From Bradyrhizobium iriomotense (lineage in GTDB: Bacteria; Pseudomonadota; Alphaproteobacteria; Rhizobiales; Xanthobacteraceae), in assembly GCF_018129405.1 (NCBI RefSeq), contig NZ_JAFCLP010000002.1, positions 744,001 through 808,000 on the forward strand: a stretch of DNA of 64,000 bases, written 5' to 3'. Both the position numbers and the translations under genes were made by a program. Of the stretch, positions 24,289 to 33,571 are shown in pieces (within the stretch, counting starts at the first letter, position 1; each line of letters starts with the position of its first letter). The notes under the pieces are model-generated. The model saw only the letters and a program-made list of their open reading frames with translations. It had not been told where the DNA came from and did no database searches.

Positions 24289-25725
24289 TCACAAAATCGC
24301 CTCGAACGCGCTGCGCAGCGTCTCATGCCGAAACACAAAACCGCGGCTCAGCGCCTTGTTCGGCAGCACGCGCTGGCCGCCGAGCAGGAGCTCGTCGGCG
24401 AAGCCGCCGCCGATCCGGCGCAACAGGCCGCCGGGAATGCGGAACACCGCGGGCCGGTGCAGGCGGCGGCCGAGTTCCTCGGTGAACTTTGCGTTGGTGA
24501 CGGGGATCGGCGCGGTGGCGTTGACGGGGCCTGAAAGATCCGGCGTTGCGATCACATAGGCGATCAGCCGGATCAGATCGTCGCGCTCGATCCAGGACAT
24601 CCACTGCCGGCCGGTGCCGAGCGGCCCGCCGAGTCCGAACTCGAACGGCGTCAACATGCGCGTGATGAAGCCGCCCTCGGTGCCGAGCACGAGGCCGATG
24701 CGCAAATAGACCACGCGCACGCCGATATCCTCCGCCGGCCGCGCTGCTGTCTCCCAGGCCGCGCACAGCTCGTGGCTGAAGCAGGCGTGGGACTTGGCTG
24801 ACTCCGTCAGCACCTGGTCAGCCCACAGCCCGTACCAGCCGATCGCGGAGCCGCTGACAAGCACCTCCGGCTTGCGCTCGAGCCGCGCGATCAGCTTGAC
24901 GACCTCGCCGGTCATCTCGATGCGCGAACTGATGATCTTCGCGCGCTTCGCCTCGGTCCACAGGCCGTTGCCGATCGGCTCGCCGGCGAGATTGACGATG
25001 GCGTCGACCTGCGCGTCCGCAGCGAGTTGATCGAGGCTGGTGATCAGCGTCACCGGCGGTGGCAGCATCTCGGCCTTCGCGGGATTGCGGATCAGCGCGA
25101 TGACGTGATGCCCAGCCCCGACAAGGCTTGCCGCGAGCCGGCTGCCGATGAAGCCGGTGGCGCCTGTTATCAGCACGGTCTTGCGGCCGGGCAGCTTTTC
25201 GACAAGTCCAGCCGCCGGCACGCTTCGCATGCGACCGAGCCGGCGCATCGCCGCAAAATCCCTGACCCCGCAGAGCGCCGCGCCGACTGCACATGCGGTC
25301 GCGGCGATGCTGAGCAGGCCGTGATGGACGACGGTCACGCCGAAGGGCTGCATCGCCCAGGCGATCAGCACGGGCACCAGCAGCACCAGGATGGCACCGT
25401 AGTTGATCGCGAGCAGCGTGTGATTGATCCGCTCGCTCGGCGGCAGCTTCCGGCTCAGATCCTCCTCGACGAAATCCATCAGCGTGATGACGATCTCGGC
25501 GACCAGGACGGCGACAACCAGCAGCGCCAGAACACCGTAGACTTCGAACCAGCCGAGCAGCAGGAACAGCAGCGCATAGAGCAAGTTGCGAACGCCGTGC
25601 AGCTTCAGCTCGAAACGCTGCGACGGACGCCAGGCCAGCCGCTCGGTGAATTCGTGGTGATAGAAGGTGTCGAACACGCCCATCACGATCTGGATGGCAA
25701 TGAGCGTCCACAATAGCGGCGTCAT
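24289..25725 (-). CDS. TIGR01777-family NAD-dependent epimerase-like protein with N-terminal membrane domain
   Basis: A 478-residue two-part protein. Residues 1-160 hold about four hydrophobic segments (MTPLLWTLIAIQIVMGVFD and later helices). Residues about 180-478 are an atypical short-chain dehydrogenase of the TIGR01777/SulA-like group: the GATGFIGSRLAASLV dinucleotide motif, NLAGEPIG, SGSAIGWYG and the C-terminal PNKALSRGFVFRH. The membrane domain is not part of the usual 300-residue family. It overlaps the DUF4166 gene by 4 bp, in one operon with a GbsR-type regulator. Confidence 0.85.
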   Translation of the reverse strand: MTPLLWTLIAIQIVMGVFDTFYHHEFTERLAWRPSQRFELKLHGVRNLLYALLFLLLGWFEVYGVLALLVVAVLVAEIVITLMDFVEEDLSRKLPPSERINHTLLAINYGAILVLLVPVLIAWAMQPFGVTVVHHGLLSIAATACAVGAALCGVRDFAAMRRLGRMRSVPAAGLVEKLPGRKTVLITGATGFIGSRLAASLVGAGHHVIALIRNPAKAEMLPPPVTLITSLDQLAADAQVDAIVNLAGEPIGNGLWTEAKRAKIISSRIEMTGEVVKLIARLERKPEVLVSGSAIGWYGLWADQVLTESAKSHACFSHELCAAWETAARPAEDIGVRVVYLRIGLVLGTEGGFITRMLTPFEFGLGGPLGTGRQWMSWIERDDLIRLIAYVIATPDLSGPVNATAPIPVTNAKFTEELGRRLHRPAVFRIPGGLLRRIGGGFADELLLGGQRVLPNKALSRGFVFRHETLRSAFEAIL

Positions 25726-26387
25726 GATACGGCCTCCCTGAACAAGGCGGACTGGTGGATCAGCGCGCCGTACCGCGGGTGAGTGACATCGAGGGTGAAA
25801 CGGAAGGCGCCCTCGCCGAGATCGCTGTGCGTCACCGTGAGGTCGCCCGGCGTGAGCCAATGCGGCAGCGGGATCCAGAGCCGTCCGAGTTGCAGGCCGT
25901 AACCGGCGCTGCGAAAGGTCAGCGCCTGTCCCTCGACCGCGATGCGGAGCGCCATCGACACGCCGAAGCCGACATATTCTTCGAGCCCGGTCGGGCCCGC
26001 GAAGCGTTTTGCGGAATGGATCACCTGCGGAAAGCCGCGCTTGCGCGCGCAGATGCGCGTCCAGGTCTGGCCGCCGGTCACGCCGTCCTCGGTAACCGTC
26101 ACGATCATCGGCACGCCGGTGTCGCGTCCGGTCGGCAGCGGCCCGCCGATCAGCCGTGCGGCTTGCGCGAACCACCAGCCGATGTCGCTTAAGGCGACCT
26201 CGTCGACCACGCCGACGTAGACGACGCTGTCGCCGTCGGCGACGCGTTTGGAGAAGCGCCGCCAGGTCGCGAGCGGCAGGCGGCCCCAATCCTCGTCCGG
26301 CAACAGCGAACGGAAGCGGCGATCGTCGAGCAGTTTGGTGTGAACGGAGGGAGATGCGTTGGAGCCTGGTAATCGAGCCGACGTCAT
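25722..26387 (-). CDS. DUF4166 domain protein
   Basis: A 221-residue protein whose central and C-terminal parts match the DUF4166 pattern (GGPLPTG, GVPMIVTV, TWTRICARKRGFPQVIHSAK). Starting at 26387 gives a GAGGGTG ribosome-binding site. The function is not known; DUF4166 domains are often found with SDR-type partners, as here. It lies between the regulator (17 bp upstream) and the epimerase-like gene (4-bp overlap), so all three are probably co-transcribed. Confidence 0.8.
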   Translation of the reverse strand: MTSARLPGSNASPSVHTKLLDDRRFRSLLPDEDWGRLPLATWRRFSKRVADGDSVVYVGVVDEVALSDIGWWFAQAARLIGGPLPTGRDTGVPMIVTVTEDGVTGGQTWTRICARKRGFPQVIHSAKRFAGPTGLEEYVGFGVSMALRIAVEGQALTFRSAGYGLQLGRLWIPLPHWLTPGDLTVTHSDLGEGAFRFTLDVTHPRYGALIHQSALFREAVS

Positions 26388-26404
26388 CGCACCCTCCTCA
26401 AGGA

Positions 26405-26962
26405 CTATTTGACCTTGCCCAGCGGCAGCAGGTTGGCGATCTTCTCGCCAAGCCGCATCAGGGCGACCAGCCGCGGCCGCGGCACCTTCAGCATCTGCAT
26501 GAACCAGTGGTCGGCGAGCTCGGTGAAGGCGAGCATCTCCTTCAGGCGCTTGCTGGCGACCGGATTGATGGCCGGATCCTCGGCGGCATCGGACACGCAG
26601 GCCCTGAGCGCCGCGATTGCCGGATCGAACTCCCGCTCCTTGCGCCGCGCCGCGATCCGGGCCGCGACCTCCCAGATGTCGGTCTCGGCCTCGAAATGAT
26701 CGCGACGATCGCCCAGGATCGGCACCCGCCGGATCAGGTTCCAGGCGAGCAGCTCTTTGAGCGAATTGGAGACGTTGGAGCGCGCCATGCCGAGCGTGTC
26801 GGCGATGTCCTCGGCCGTCATCGGCGCCTCGGACAGATAGAGCAGCCCGTGGATCTGGCTGACCGAGCGATTGACGCCCCACCCGTCTCCCATGTCGCCC
26901 CAATGCAGGATGAAGCGCTCGACGGCGGCGGGGAGTTTCTTCTTTCCGGTTATTTCTGTCAT
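26405..26962 (-). CDS. GbsR/MarR-type transcriptional regulator
   Basis: A 185-residue winged-helix regulator of the GbsR branch: a wHTH at about residues 25-95 (SQIHGLLYLSEAPMTAEDIA, SNVSNSLKELLAWNL, GDRRDHFEA wing) and a helical C-terminus. The start at 26962 sits in the centre of a 22-bp perfect palindrome, strongly suggesting that it represses its own operon (with DUF4166 and the epimerase-like gene). An in-frame upstream Met at 27025 has no better support. Confidence 0.85.
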   Translation of the reverse strand: MTEITGKKKLPAAVERFILHWGDMGDGWGVNRSVSQIHGLLYLSEAPMTAEDIADTLGMARSNVSNSLKELLAWNLIRRVPILGDRRDHFEAETDIWEVAARIAARRKEREFDPAIAALRACVSDAAEDPAINPVASKRLKEMLAFTELADHWFMQMLKVPRPRLVALMRLGEKIANLLPLGKVK

Positions 26963-26972
26963 GACAGAAATA
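26951..26972. promoter_or_regulatory. 22-bp perfect palindrome over the GbsR-type start codon
   Basis: Each half reads TATTTCTGTC / GACAGAAATA around a central AT; the ATG start of the regulator lies at its centre. Such a long perfect inverted repeat at a regulator start is a typical autorepression operator. Confidence 0.75.
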
Positions 26973-27112
26973 TCTGACAAGTGCGACTGCGTGTCAAGGG
27001 CGTCTGTCCGGCGTCCCTGATGCATACCGTCGGCGGCATTTGCCTAAAAAGTCCCCAGAGCGCCGGAACCAAACGGCCCGCCTGAGCGTTTGCTCCCGTC
27101 GAGGCTGGGGTC

Positions 27113-28633
27113 ATGGTGAAAAAGTTCAGTCAGCAGAGAGACTTGTTCGAAAGCGAGCGCAGTTTCCGGCTGCTGGTTGAAGGAGTCGCTGACTACGCCC
27201 TCTACATGCTCGACCCCAACGGCATCATCACCAGCTGGAACATCGGCGGCGAGCGCATCAAGGGCTACTCGCCCGAGGAAATCCTCGGCCAGCATTTCTC
27301 CCGCTTCTACACCGAGACCGACCGCGCCAACGGCAAACCCGCGCGAGCGCTCGGCATCGCGCGAGAAAAGGGCCGCTACGAAGAGGAAGGCTGGCGCGTT
27401 CGCAAGGACGGGACGTTCTTCTGGGCGAGCGTGGTGATCGATCCGATCTACGAGGATGGCACGCTGGTTGGCTTCGCCAAGATCACGCGCGACATTACCG
27501 AACGCCGCAATGCCCAGCTCAAGCTCGAGGCGATGCAGAAGCAACTCGCCGAAGCCCAGAAGTTCGATGCGCTCGGCCAGCTCACCGGCGGCGTCGCCCA
27601 TGACTTCAACAACCTCCTGATGATCATCAGCGGCAGCCTCCATGTCCTGAAGAAGGGGTCCATCGACGAGGCCAGGCTTCAGCGCGCGATCTCCGCGATC
27701 GAGACGGCGACCAGGCGCGGCGCCGCGCTGACCAACCAGCTCCTCACTTTCGCGCGGCGACAGAGCGTCAACCCGCAGGCGATCGATCTCGCCGAACGCA
27801 TCGCGTCGATCCGCGCGGTGCTCGACGCCGGCCTCGGCAGCTCCGTGCGCCTCACCTTCGACATCGCCCCCAAGGTCTGGCCGGTCAGGACCGACGTCTC
27901 GGAGCTCGAGACCGCGCTGCTCAATCTCGTCATCAACGCCCGTGATGCAATGCCCGACGGCGGCACGGTGACGATCAGCGCCCGCAACGTGGTGCTGGAC
28001 GAGACCCCGCTCACCGGCGAGTTCGTGGCAATCGATGTCGCCGACACCGGGCTCGGCATTCCCGCCGACGTCGTCGACAAGATCTTCGAGCCGTTCTTCA
28101 CCACCAAGCCGATCGGCAAGGGCACCGGTCTCGGCCTCTCCCAGGTGCACGGCTTCGCCCATCAGGCCGGCGGCACGGTGAAGGTCGCAAGCGAGCTCGG
28201 CAAGGGCACGAATTTCACCATCCTGCTGCCGCGCGGCACGGATGCGACGGCACGGGACACCGTGGAGGCGATGCCGTTCCGCGGCAGCGGAACGGTGCTG
28301 CTCGTCGAGGACAACCCCGAGGTCGCGCTCGTCAGCATCGGGCTTCTGGAGCAGCTCGGCTACCAGGTGCGCCGGGTCGCCGACGCCGAAGCGGCCTTGC
28401 GCGAGATCGAGACCAACGGCGTCGACTTCGTATTCTCGGACATCGTGATGCCCGGCAAGATGGACGGCCTCACCCTCGCCCATCGTCTGCGTCAGATCCG
28501 CCCCGGCCTGCCGATCCTGCTCGCCACCGGCTACAGTGAGGTCGCCGCCGACGTGCGCGGCGACTTCCCGATCCTCCGCAAGCCGTATGAGATCCACGAG
28601 CTCAGCGAAGCCATCGCCAAGCTGCCGAGGTGA
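27113..28633 (+). CDS. PAS-containing hybrid sensor histidine kinase
   Basis: A 506-residue soluble hybrid kinase. A PAS domain (about residues 15-135, ending [13 protein letters not shown]) is followed by a short coiled coil, a HisKA dimer domain with phospho-acceptor His in GGVAHDFNN (about residue 162), an ATPase domain ([28 protein letters not shown]) and a C-terminal receiver domain (about 390-505) with phospho-acceptor Asp in FSDIVMPG. There is no membrane segment, so it senses a cytoplasmic signal. No partner regulator is adjacent. It resembles the C-terminal half of the kinase at 33572-36037. Confidence 0.93.
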   Translation: MVKKFSQQRDLFESERSFRLLVEGVADYALYMLDPNGIITSWNIGGERIKGYSPEEILGQHFSRFYTETDRANGKPARALGIAREKGRYEEEGWRVRKDGTFFWASVVIDPIYEDGTLVGFAKITRDITERRNAQLKLEAMQKQLAEAQKFDALGQLTGGVAHDFNNLLMIISGSLHVLKKGSIDEARLQRAISAIETATRRGAALTNQLLTFARRQSVNPQAIDLAERIASIRAVLDAGLGSSVRLTFDIAPKVWPVRTDVSELETALLNLVINARDAMPDGGTVTISARNVVLDETPLTGEFVAIDVADTGLGIPADVVDKIFEPFFTTKPIGKGTGLGLSQVHGFAHQAGGTVKVASELGKGTNFTILLPRGTDATARDTVEAMPFRGSGTVLLVEDNPEVALVSIGLLEQLGYQVRRVADAEAALREIETNGVDFVFSDIVMPGKMDGLTLAHRLRQIRPGLPILLATGYSEVAADVRGDFPILRKPYEIHELSEAIAKLPR

Positions 28634-28644
28634 ATTTCTCTTCG

Positions 28645-28668
28645 CCTCGCCCCGCGTGTGGGGCGAGG
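28645..28668. terminator. Hairpin between convergent kinase and acyP genes
   Basis: CCTCGCCCC pairs with GGGGCGAGG round a 6-base loop. There is no clear T-run, so this is only a probable terminator for one or both converging transcripts. Confidence 0.5.
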
Positions 28669-28676
28669 GAGCAGAC

Positions 28677-28976
28677 CTACACCGTCGGCAACACCGAGAA
28701 TGCTTCCCCTGCCCTGCGCAGATTCAGCTCATCCACACTTGCGGTCTCGCTGGTGACGCTGTCGACGCGTGAGGACGGCGGGCCGTGGCGGCACAATGCG
28801 ACCATGTCGGCGACGTGGTTCGGCGCCCCCGCGAACAGCGCTTCCACGCTGCCGTCGCGGCGGTTGCGGACCCACCCCTCGAGGCCGCTTGTGGTGGCCT
28901 GGTATTCGACCCAGGCGCGATAGCCGACGCCCTGGACGCGGCCGCGGATCATGACCTGGAGGATCGCCCGGCTCAT
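28677..28976 (-). CDS. acyP: Acylphosphatase
   Basis: A 99-residue acylphosphatase, the usual length, hydrolysing acyl phosphates. The signature [19 protein letters not shown] carries the catalytic Arg, and [18 protein letters not shown] holds the catalytic Asn. Its start overlaps the stop of the upstream oxaloacetate-decarboxylase-like gene by 4 bp. Confidence 0.95.
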   Translation of the reverse strand: MSRAILQVMIRGRVQGVGYRAWVEYQATTSGLEGWVRNRRDGSVEALFAGAPNHVADMVALCRHGPPSSRVDSVTSETASVDELNLRRAGEAFSVLPTV

Positions 28977-29839
28977 GTCTTCAGCCCGAGAAAATCGGCG
29001 CTGCGCGCCTTCGTCTCGGCCTCCCGCATGACCCGATTGGTCAGCTCGCCGGAGGCCAGGCCCTTGAGCGCCTTCGGCGAGGTACCTTCGCGGAGCGCCT
29101 TCAGCGTCTCGTGGACGGCCTGTGTCGCGGCCGCGATCGGCGCATGGCCCTGGAGCGCGATGCGCACGCGCTGGCTGGCGAGATAGTCGAGCGCGTTCAG
29201 CTCCTCCGGCGCGCCGCCGAGCACGATCGGCAGGCGCGTCGCCGATGCGACCGCTTCCAGTTCGGCGCGCGACTTGATGCCGGTGAAGAACAGCGCGTCG
29301 ACGCCGGTGGCCTCGTAGGCCTTGGCACGGCGGATCGCATCCTCGATCGAGGTGATCGAGGCAGCACCCGTGCGGCCCATGATGACCAGCGACGGATCGC
29401 TGCGACCGCTGAGCGCGGCTTTCATCTTGCCGACACCCTCCTCCAGCGAGATCAGCTGCGTCTTTGCTTCACCGAAGGCGGCCGGCAGCAATGTGTCCTC
29501 GATGGTGAGGCCGGCAGCGCCAGCGGTCTCCAGCTCCTGCACCGTGCGGCGCACGTTGAGCGCATTGCCGTAGCCGTGATCGGCATCGACCAGCACGGGC
29601 AGTGTCGAGGCTCGCGACATCCGCTGCATCTGCTCGCAAAGCTCGGTGAGCGTGATCAGGGTGATGTCGGGGTCGCCGAGCACGGCGAGCGAAGCCACCG
29701 AGCCACCGAACATGCCGAGGGGAAAGCCGAGATCCTCGGCGATCCGGATCGAGATCGCGTCATAGACCGAGCCGGGATGGACGCAAGTTGCGCCTGACAG
29801 GATGGCGCGCAGTTTCTCGCGGCGGGATCGAAAGGCCAT
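28973..29839 (-). CDS. Oxaloacetate decarboxylase, PEP-mutase/isocitrate-lyase superfamily
   Basis: A 288-residue protein of the small ICL/PEPM branch. The order [49 protein letters not shown] and IMGRTGAA matches the structurally characterised Pseudomonas oxaloacetate decarboxylase (PA4872 type), with metal-binding Asp and Glu in place. The canonical isocitrate-lyase KKCGH motif is absent, as expected. It is translationally coupled to acyP. Confidence 0.85.
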   Translation of the reverse strand: MAFRSRREKLRAILSGATCVHPGSVYDAISIRIAEDLGFPLGMFGGSVASLAVLGDPDITLITLTELCEQMQRMSRASTLPVLVDADHGYGNALNVRRTVQELETAGAAGLTIEDTLLPAAFGEAKTQLISLEEGVGKMKAALSGRSDPSLVIMGRTGAASITSIEDAIRRAKAYEATGVDALFFTGIKSRAELEAVASATRLPIVLGGAPEELNALDYLASQRVRIALQGHAPIAAATQAVHETLKALREGTSPKALKGLASGELTNRVMREAETKARSADFLGLKT

Positions 29840-29867
29840 GGTACTGTCTCGGTCGGTGCGAACACAC

Positions 29868-30048
29868 TCTATCGTCGTCCTGGCGAAAGCCAGGACCCAT
29901 TACCCCAACTGTACATTGTCGCAGAAGGTGATGGCTACGATCTCCGTCAACAACTGCTCCCTGGGGTAATGGGTCCTGGATCGGCGTTCGCTCCTGGACA
30001 ACGCAGCGCGTTGCCAGGCGCTCCCTTGTCCAGGACGACATTGGGGCG
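29868..30048. repeat. Inverted-repeat element, family C copy 1
   Basis: TCGTCCTGGCGAAAGCCAGG followed by ACCCATTACCCC, then inside-out GGTAATGGGTCCTGG and a final GTCCAGGACGACA. It is non-coding. A second copy with CCGGCCTTCGCCGGG arms is at 36058-36208. It occupies the pccA/oxaloacetate-decarboxylase spacer. Confidence 0.7.
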
Positions 30049-30064
30049 ATAGCCGAGACCAGTC

Positions 30065-32080
30065 TTACGCAAACTCCAAAATCAGCGCGTCCACCGCGAG
30101 CGTCGCGCCGGCACTGGCGTGAATCTTCTTCACGGTGCCGTCCTGCTCGGCGCGGAGGACGTTCTGCATCTTCATGGCTTCGACCACGGCGAGCGTCTCG
30201 CCGGCCTTGACCTCCTGCCCCTCGCTCACCGCGATCGAGACGACGAGGCCCGGCATCGGACAGAGCAGCTTCTTGCCGGTGTCGGAGGCCGCCGTCACCG
30301 GCATCAGCCGGGCGGACGTCGCTTCCGTCTCGGTCCAGACATAGACCGGCACCTCGACGCCCTGATGCGCAAGACGGATGCCGTTGGCAATCGGCCGCGC
30401 CTGCACCGCGACGAAATGACCGTCGATGGTGCCCTGCCAGACCGGATCGCCCGGCTTCCACGGTGACTGCAGCAGATGGGCGTTGCCAACCTTGCCCTCG
30501 GCATCGATGAAGCGGATCGCGATCGCCTCACCCTCGCGTCCGACCTCGAGCTGGATTTCCTGGCGGTCGAGCCAGACCGCGCGGCGGCGCTCGCGCTGCA
30601 CGACACGGCCGCCCATCTGGCCCGAGATCTGCCGCTTGCGCTCCCCGAGCACGTGATCGATGGCGGCGCCGACGGCGGCGATCCGCCGGGCGACCTCGCC
30701 TTCGGGCACGCGCACCGCAAAACCCTTGGGAAATTCCTCGGCGATGAAGCCGGTCGAAAGCCGGCCCTCGCGCCAGCGCGGATGATGCATCAGCGCCGAC
30801 AGGAACGGGATGTTGTGCCTGATGCCGTCGACATAGAACGAATCCAGCGCGGTGGACTGGGCTTCGATTGCGGCCGCACGCGACGGCGCGTGGGTGACGA
30901 GCTTGGCAATCATCGGATCGTAATGGATCGAGATCTCGCCGCCCTCCTGCACGCCGGTGTCGTTGCGCACGGTGATGCCGTCCTTGCTGGCTTCCGCCGG
31001 CGGACGATACTTCACGAGGCGCCCGATCGAGGGCAGGAAGTTGCGGAACGGATCTTCCGCATAGAGGCGCGACTCCACCGCCCAACCGGTGAGCGTGACG
31101 TCCTTCTGCGCGATGGCGAGCTTCTCGCCGGCGGCCACGCGGATCATCTGCTCGACGAGGTCAATGCCGGTGACGAGCTCGGTGACGGGATGCTCGACCT
31201 GGAGACGCGTGTTCATCTCGAGGAAGTAGAAGCTCTTGTCCTGGCCTGCGACGAATTCGACGGTGCCGGCGGAATCGTAGTTCACGGCCTTGGCGAGCGC
31301 GACCGCCTGCTCGCCCATCTTGCGGCGGGTGGCTTCATCGAGCAGCGGCGACGGCGCCTCCTCGATGACCTTCTGGTTGCGGCGCTGGATCGAGCATTCG
31401 CGCTCGCCGAGATAGATTACGTTGCCGTGCTTGTCGCCCAGCACCTGGATCTCGATGTGGCGGGGATCGACGATGAACTTCTCGACGAAGACGCGGTCGT
31501 CGCCGAACGAGGCCTTGGCCTCGGCCTTGGCGAGGTTAAAGCCTTCGGCAACCTCGGCCTTCGAATGCGCGATGCGCATGCCCTTGCCGCCCCCGCCGGC
31601 GGAGGCCTTGATCATCACGGGGTAGCCGATCTCGTCGGCGATGCGGACCGCGTGCTTGTCGTCCTCGATGACGCCGAGATAGCCGGGCACGGTCGAGACC
31701 TTGGCTTTGGCGGCCGCCTTCTTGGATTCGATCTTGTCACCCATCGCGGCGATCGCGCCGGGGTTGGGACCGATGAAGACGAGGCCGGCCGCCTCCAGCG
31801 CGCGCGGAAACGCCTCGCGCTCGGACAGGAAGCCGTAGCCGGGATGCACGGCCTCGGCACCCGTCTTGCGGCAGGCCTCGACGATCTTCTCGATCACCAG
31901 ATAGCTCTCGGCCGCAGCCGGCGGGCCGATCAGCACCGCCTCATCGGCCATCTCGACATGGAGGGCATCGCGGTCGGCCTCGGAGTAGACCGCAACCGTT
32001 TGAATTCCCATCTTGCGGGCAGTCTTGATGACCCGGCAGGCGATTTCGCCGCGATTGGCGATCAGAATGCGTTTGAACAT
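30065..32080 (-). CDS. pccA: Acetyl/propionyl-CoA carboxylase alpha subunit (biotin carboxylase + carrier)
   Basis: A 671-residue biotin-dependent carboxylase subunit. The biotin carboxylase domain (residues 1-450) has MFKRILIANRGEIACRVI, the ATP-grasp GGGGKGMRIA loop, HIEIQVLGD and EMNTRLQVEHPVTE. A linker domain follows, and the C-terminal biotinyl domain carries Lys637 in EAMKMQ. Length and order fit propionyl-CoA carboxylase alpha. It carboxylates biotin for transfer by a beta subunit that is not in the window. It stands alone here. Confidence 0.92.
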   Translation of the reverse strand: MFKRILIANRGEIACRVIKTARKMGIQTVAVYSEADRDALHVEMADEAVLIGPPAAAESYLVIEKIVEACRKTGAEAVHPGYGFLSEREAFPRALEAAGLVFIGPNPGAIAAMGDKIESKKAAAKAKVSTVPGYLGVIEDDKHAVRIADEIGYPVMIKASAGGGGKGMRIAHSKAEVAEGFNLAKAEAKASFGDDRVFVEKFIVDPRHIEIQVLGDKHGNVIYLGERECSIQRRNQKVIEEAPSPLLDEATRRKMGEQAVALAKAVNYDSAGTVEFVAGQDKSFYFLEMNTRLQVEHPVTELVTGIDLVEQMIRVAAGEKLAIAQKDVTLTGWAVESRLYAEDPFRNFLPSIGRLVKYRPPAEASKDGITVRNDTGVQEGGEISIHYDPMIAKLVTHAPSRAAAIEAQSTALDSFYVDGIRHNIPFLSALMHHPRWREGRLSTGFIAEEFPKGFAVRVPEGEVARRIAAVGAAIDHVLGERKRQISGQMGGRVVQRERRRAVWLDRQEIQLEVGREGEAIAIRFIDAEGKVGNAHLLQSPWKPGDPVWQGTIDGHFVAVQARPIANGIRLAHQGVEVPVYVWTETEATSARLMPVTAASDTGKKLLCPMPGLVVSIAVSEGQEVKAGETLAVVEAMKMQNVLRAEQDGTVKKIHASAGATLAVDALILEFA

Positions 32081-32254
32081 GCTTTTCTTGAGTCTCGACC
32101 TTGGGCGGGACCCTTCCCCGGCCGTTGGGGCCTATGGGACGGGCCGTGTGGCTCCCGTGGTACAGCAAAATGGGCCGGAGGCAACGGTCTAAATCCGGGC
32201 CTTCTGGCGTACCAGCGCAAGATTGAAACAGGCGCGAGGAGCCCTTGGGACGGC

Positions 32255-33337
32255 CTACGCCTTCCCCGCCTTGGCCACGTCCCGGACCAAGCCGTGAATG
32301 AAACCCAGTTTGCCGACCACCGCCGGCGACAGGATGAAAGGATAGAGGTCGCGCATTCCCATGGCCCGGTTGACGCTGTTCATGGCGAAGGTGAAGGGCA
32401 GCCATGCGTCGATGAGCGCCTGGACGTCCCTTGCCTCGTAGGGGTTGAAGCGGATGCGTGCCGTCAACTCCCCGTCGCGATCAACCTTGGGGCGCACCTC
32501 CATGCCGAACTCAGAGGCCATCTCCAGGGTGTCGACGATGTGGAGATAGTGCGCCCAGGTCTCGGCGAAGTCTTCCCAGGGATGCGTCGTGGCATAGGCG
32601 GAGACGTAATTCTGCTGCCAGTCAGCCGGGGCGCCTTCGGCATAATGGCGCTGCAGGGCCTGGCCGTAATCGGCCGTATCGTCGCCGAACACCGCGCGGC
32701 ATTCGTCGAGCTTGCCGCCGGCGCGCACCAACACTTCCCAGAAATAATGCCCGACCTCGTGGCGGAAATGCCCGAGCAGCGTGCGGTAAGGCTCGCCCAT
32801 CTCCAGCCGGCGCCGCTCGCGCTCGATGTCGTCGGCCTCGGTGAGCGCGATCGTGATCAGGCCGTTGTCATGGCCGGTCATGATCCTCGTGCCGCTGTTC
32901 GGATCGTCGGCGAGGAAGTTGAAGATCAGGCCGTGCTCGGCATTGTCCTGACGGTTCTGGAGCGGCAGCTTCCAGCGGATCAGGGAATAGAACAGCCGGT
33001 GTTTTGCCACCTCCAGCTCGCGCCAGCCGGCGAGCTGCGCGGGGTCCGACAGGTCCGGCACCATGCCGTTGTGGCGACAGGCGCGGCAATAGCCGTTGGT
33101 ATCGCCGGTGTCCGTCAGCCAGTTGCAGGCGTCGTACTCGGCATTCCGGCACAGCATGCGTCCCCTGCCCTTGTCGGCCAGCGTCGTCCAGGCCCCGCTT
33201 TGAGCCTCCCCGTCGGGCTCGAGCGCCGACATCGTCTCCTTCTCCGGCAGGAAGGCGACGCGGTGACCGCAACGTTCGCAGGCGCGGTTCTCGAAATAGA
33301 GGACGTTGCCACAGGACTGGCAGACAAAGAGCTTCAA
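32255..33337 (-). CDS. Zinc-ribbon putative metallopeptidase (DUF2248 type)
   Basis: A 360-residue cytoplasmic protein. An N-terminal zinc ribbon (CQSCGNVLYFENRACERCG) and a second Cys set (MLCRNAEYDACNW, CRACRHNG) are followed by a zincin-like domain with HEVGHYFWE at about residue 195 and a downstream DFAETWAHYLH stretch that may give the third ligand. Family members are annotated as putative zinc-binding peptidases; the substrate is unknown. The start is a TTG at 33337 after GAGG. Confidence 0.85.
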   Translation of the reverse strand: MKLFVCQSCGNVLYFENRACERCGHRVAFLPEKETMSALEPDGEAQSGAWTTLADKGRGRMLCRNAEYDACNWLTDTGDTNGYCRACRHNGMVPDLSDPAQLAGWRELEVAKHRLFYSLIRWKLPLQNRQDNAEHGLIFNFLADDPNSGTRIMTGHDNGLITIALTEADDIERERRRLEMGEPYRTLLGHFRHEVGHYFWEVLVRAGGKLDECRAVFGDDTADYGQALQRHYAEGAPADWQQNYVSAYATTHPWEDFAETWAHYLHIVDTLEMASEFGMEVRPKVDRDGELTARIRFNPYEARDVQALIDAWLPFTFAMNSVNRAMGMRDLYPFILSPAVVGKLGFIHGLVRDVAKAGKA

Positions 33338-33571
33338 GATTTAGCCTCTTCGAAAAGGGAGTCTTATGAATGAGAGTTGTAGCGCCTCGCAAAGACGCGT
33401 CCGCAGCCGCATCGTTCCAATATCAGGAACAATATGCCAGACCGGGCGTTGGTTGACCGCATTTTCCCGCGTTCTGGCTGGCCGCGGGTCCCTCCAGACA
33501 GTCTATTTCCTCTAAGCGATGGCCATCGCGCTCCGTCTGTGTGAATATCAGTCCGGCACGTGCGCACCCGC

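Noticed and set aside
30476-33373. A 965-codon open frame on the plus strand
   Set aside because: It lies antisense to pccA and the zinc peptidase, has an Arg/Asp/Leu-rich low-complexity make-up and no domains. It is a by-product of GC-rich codon use.
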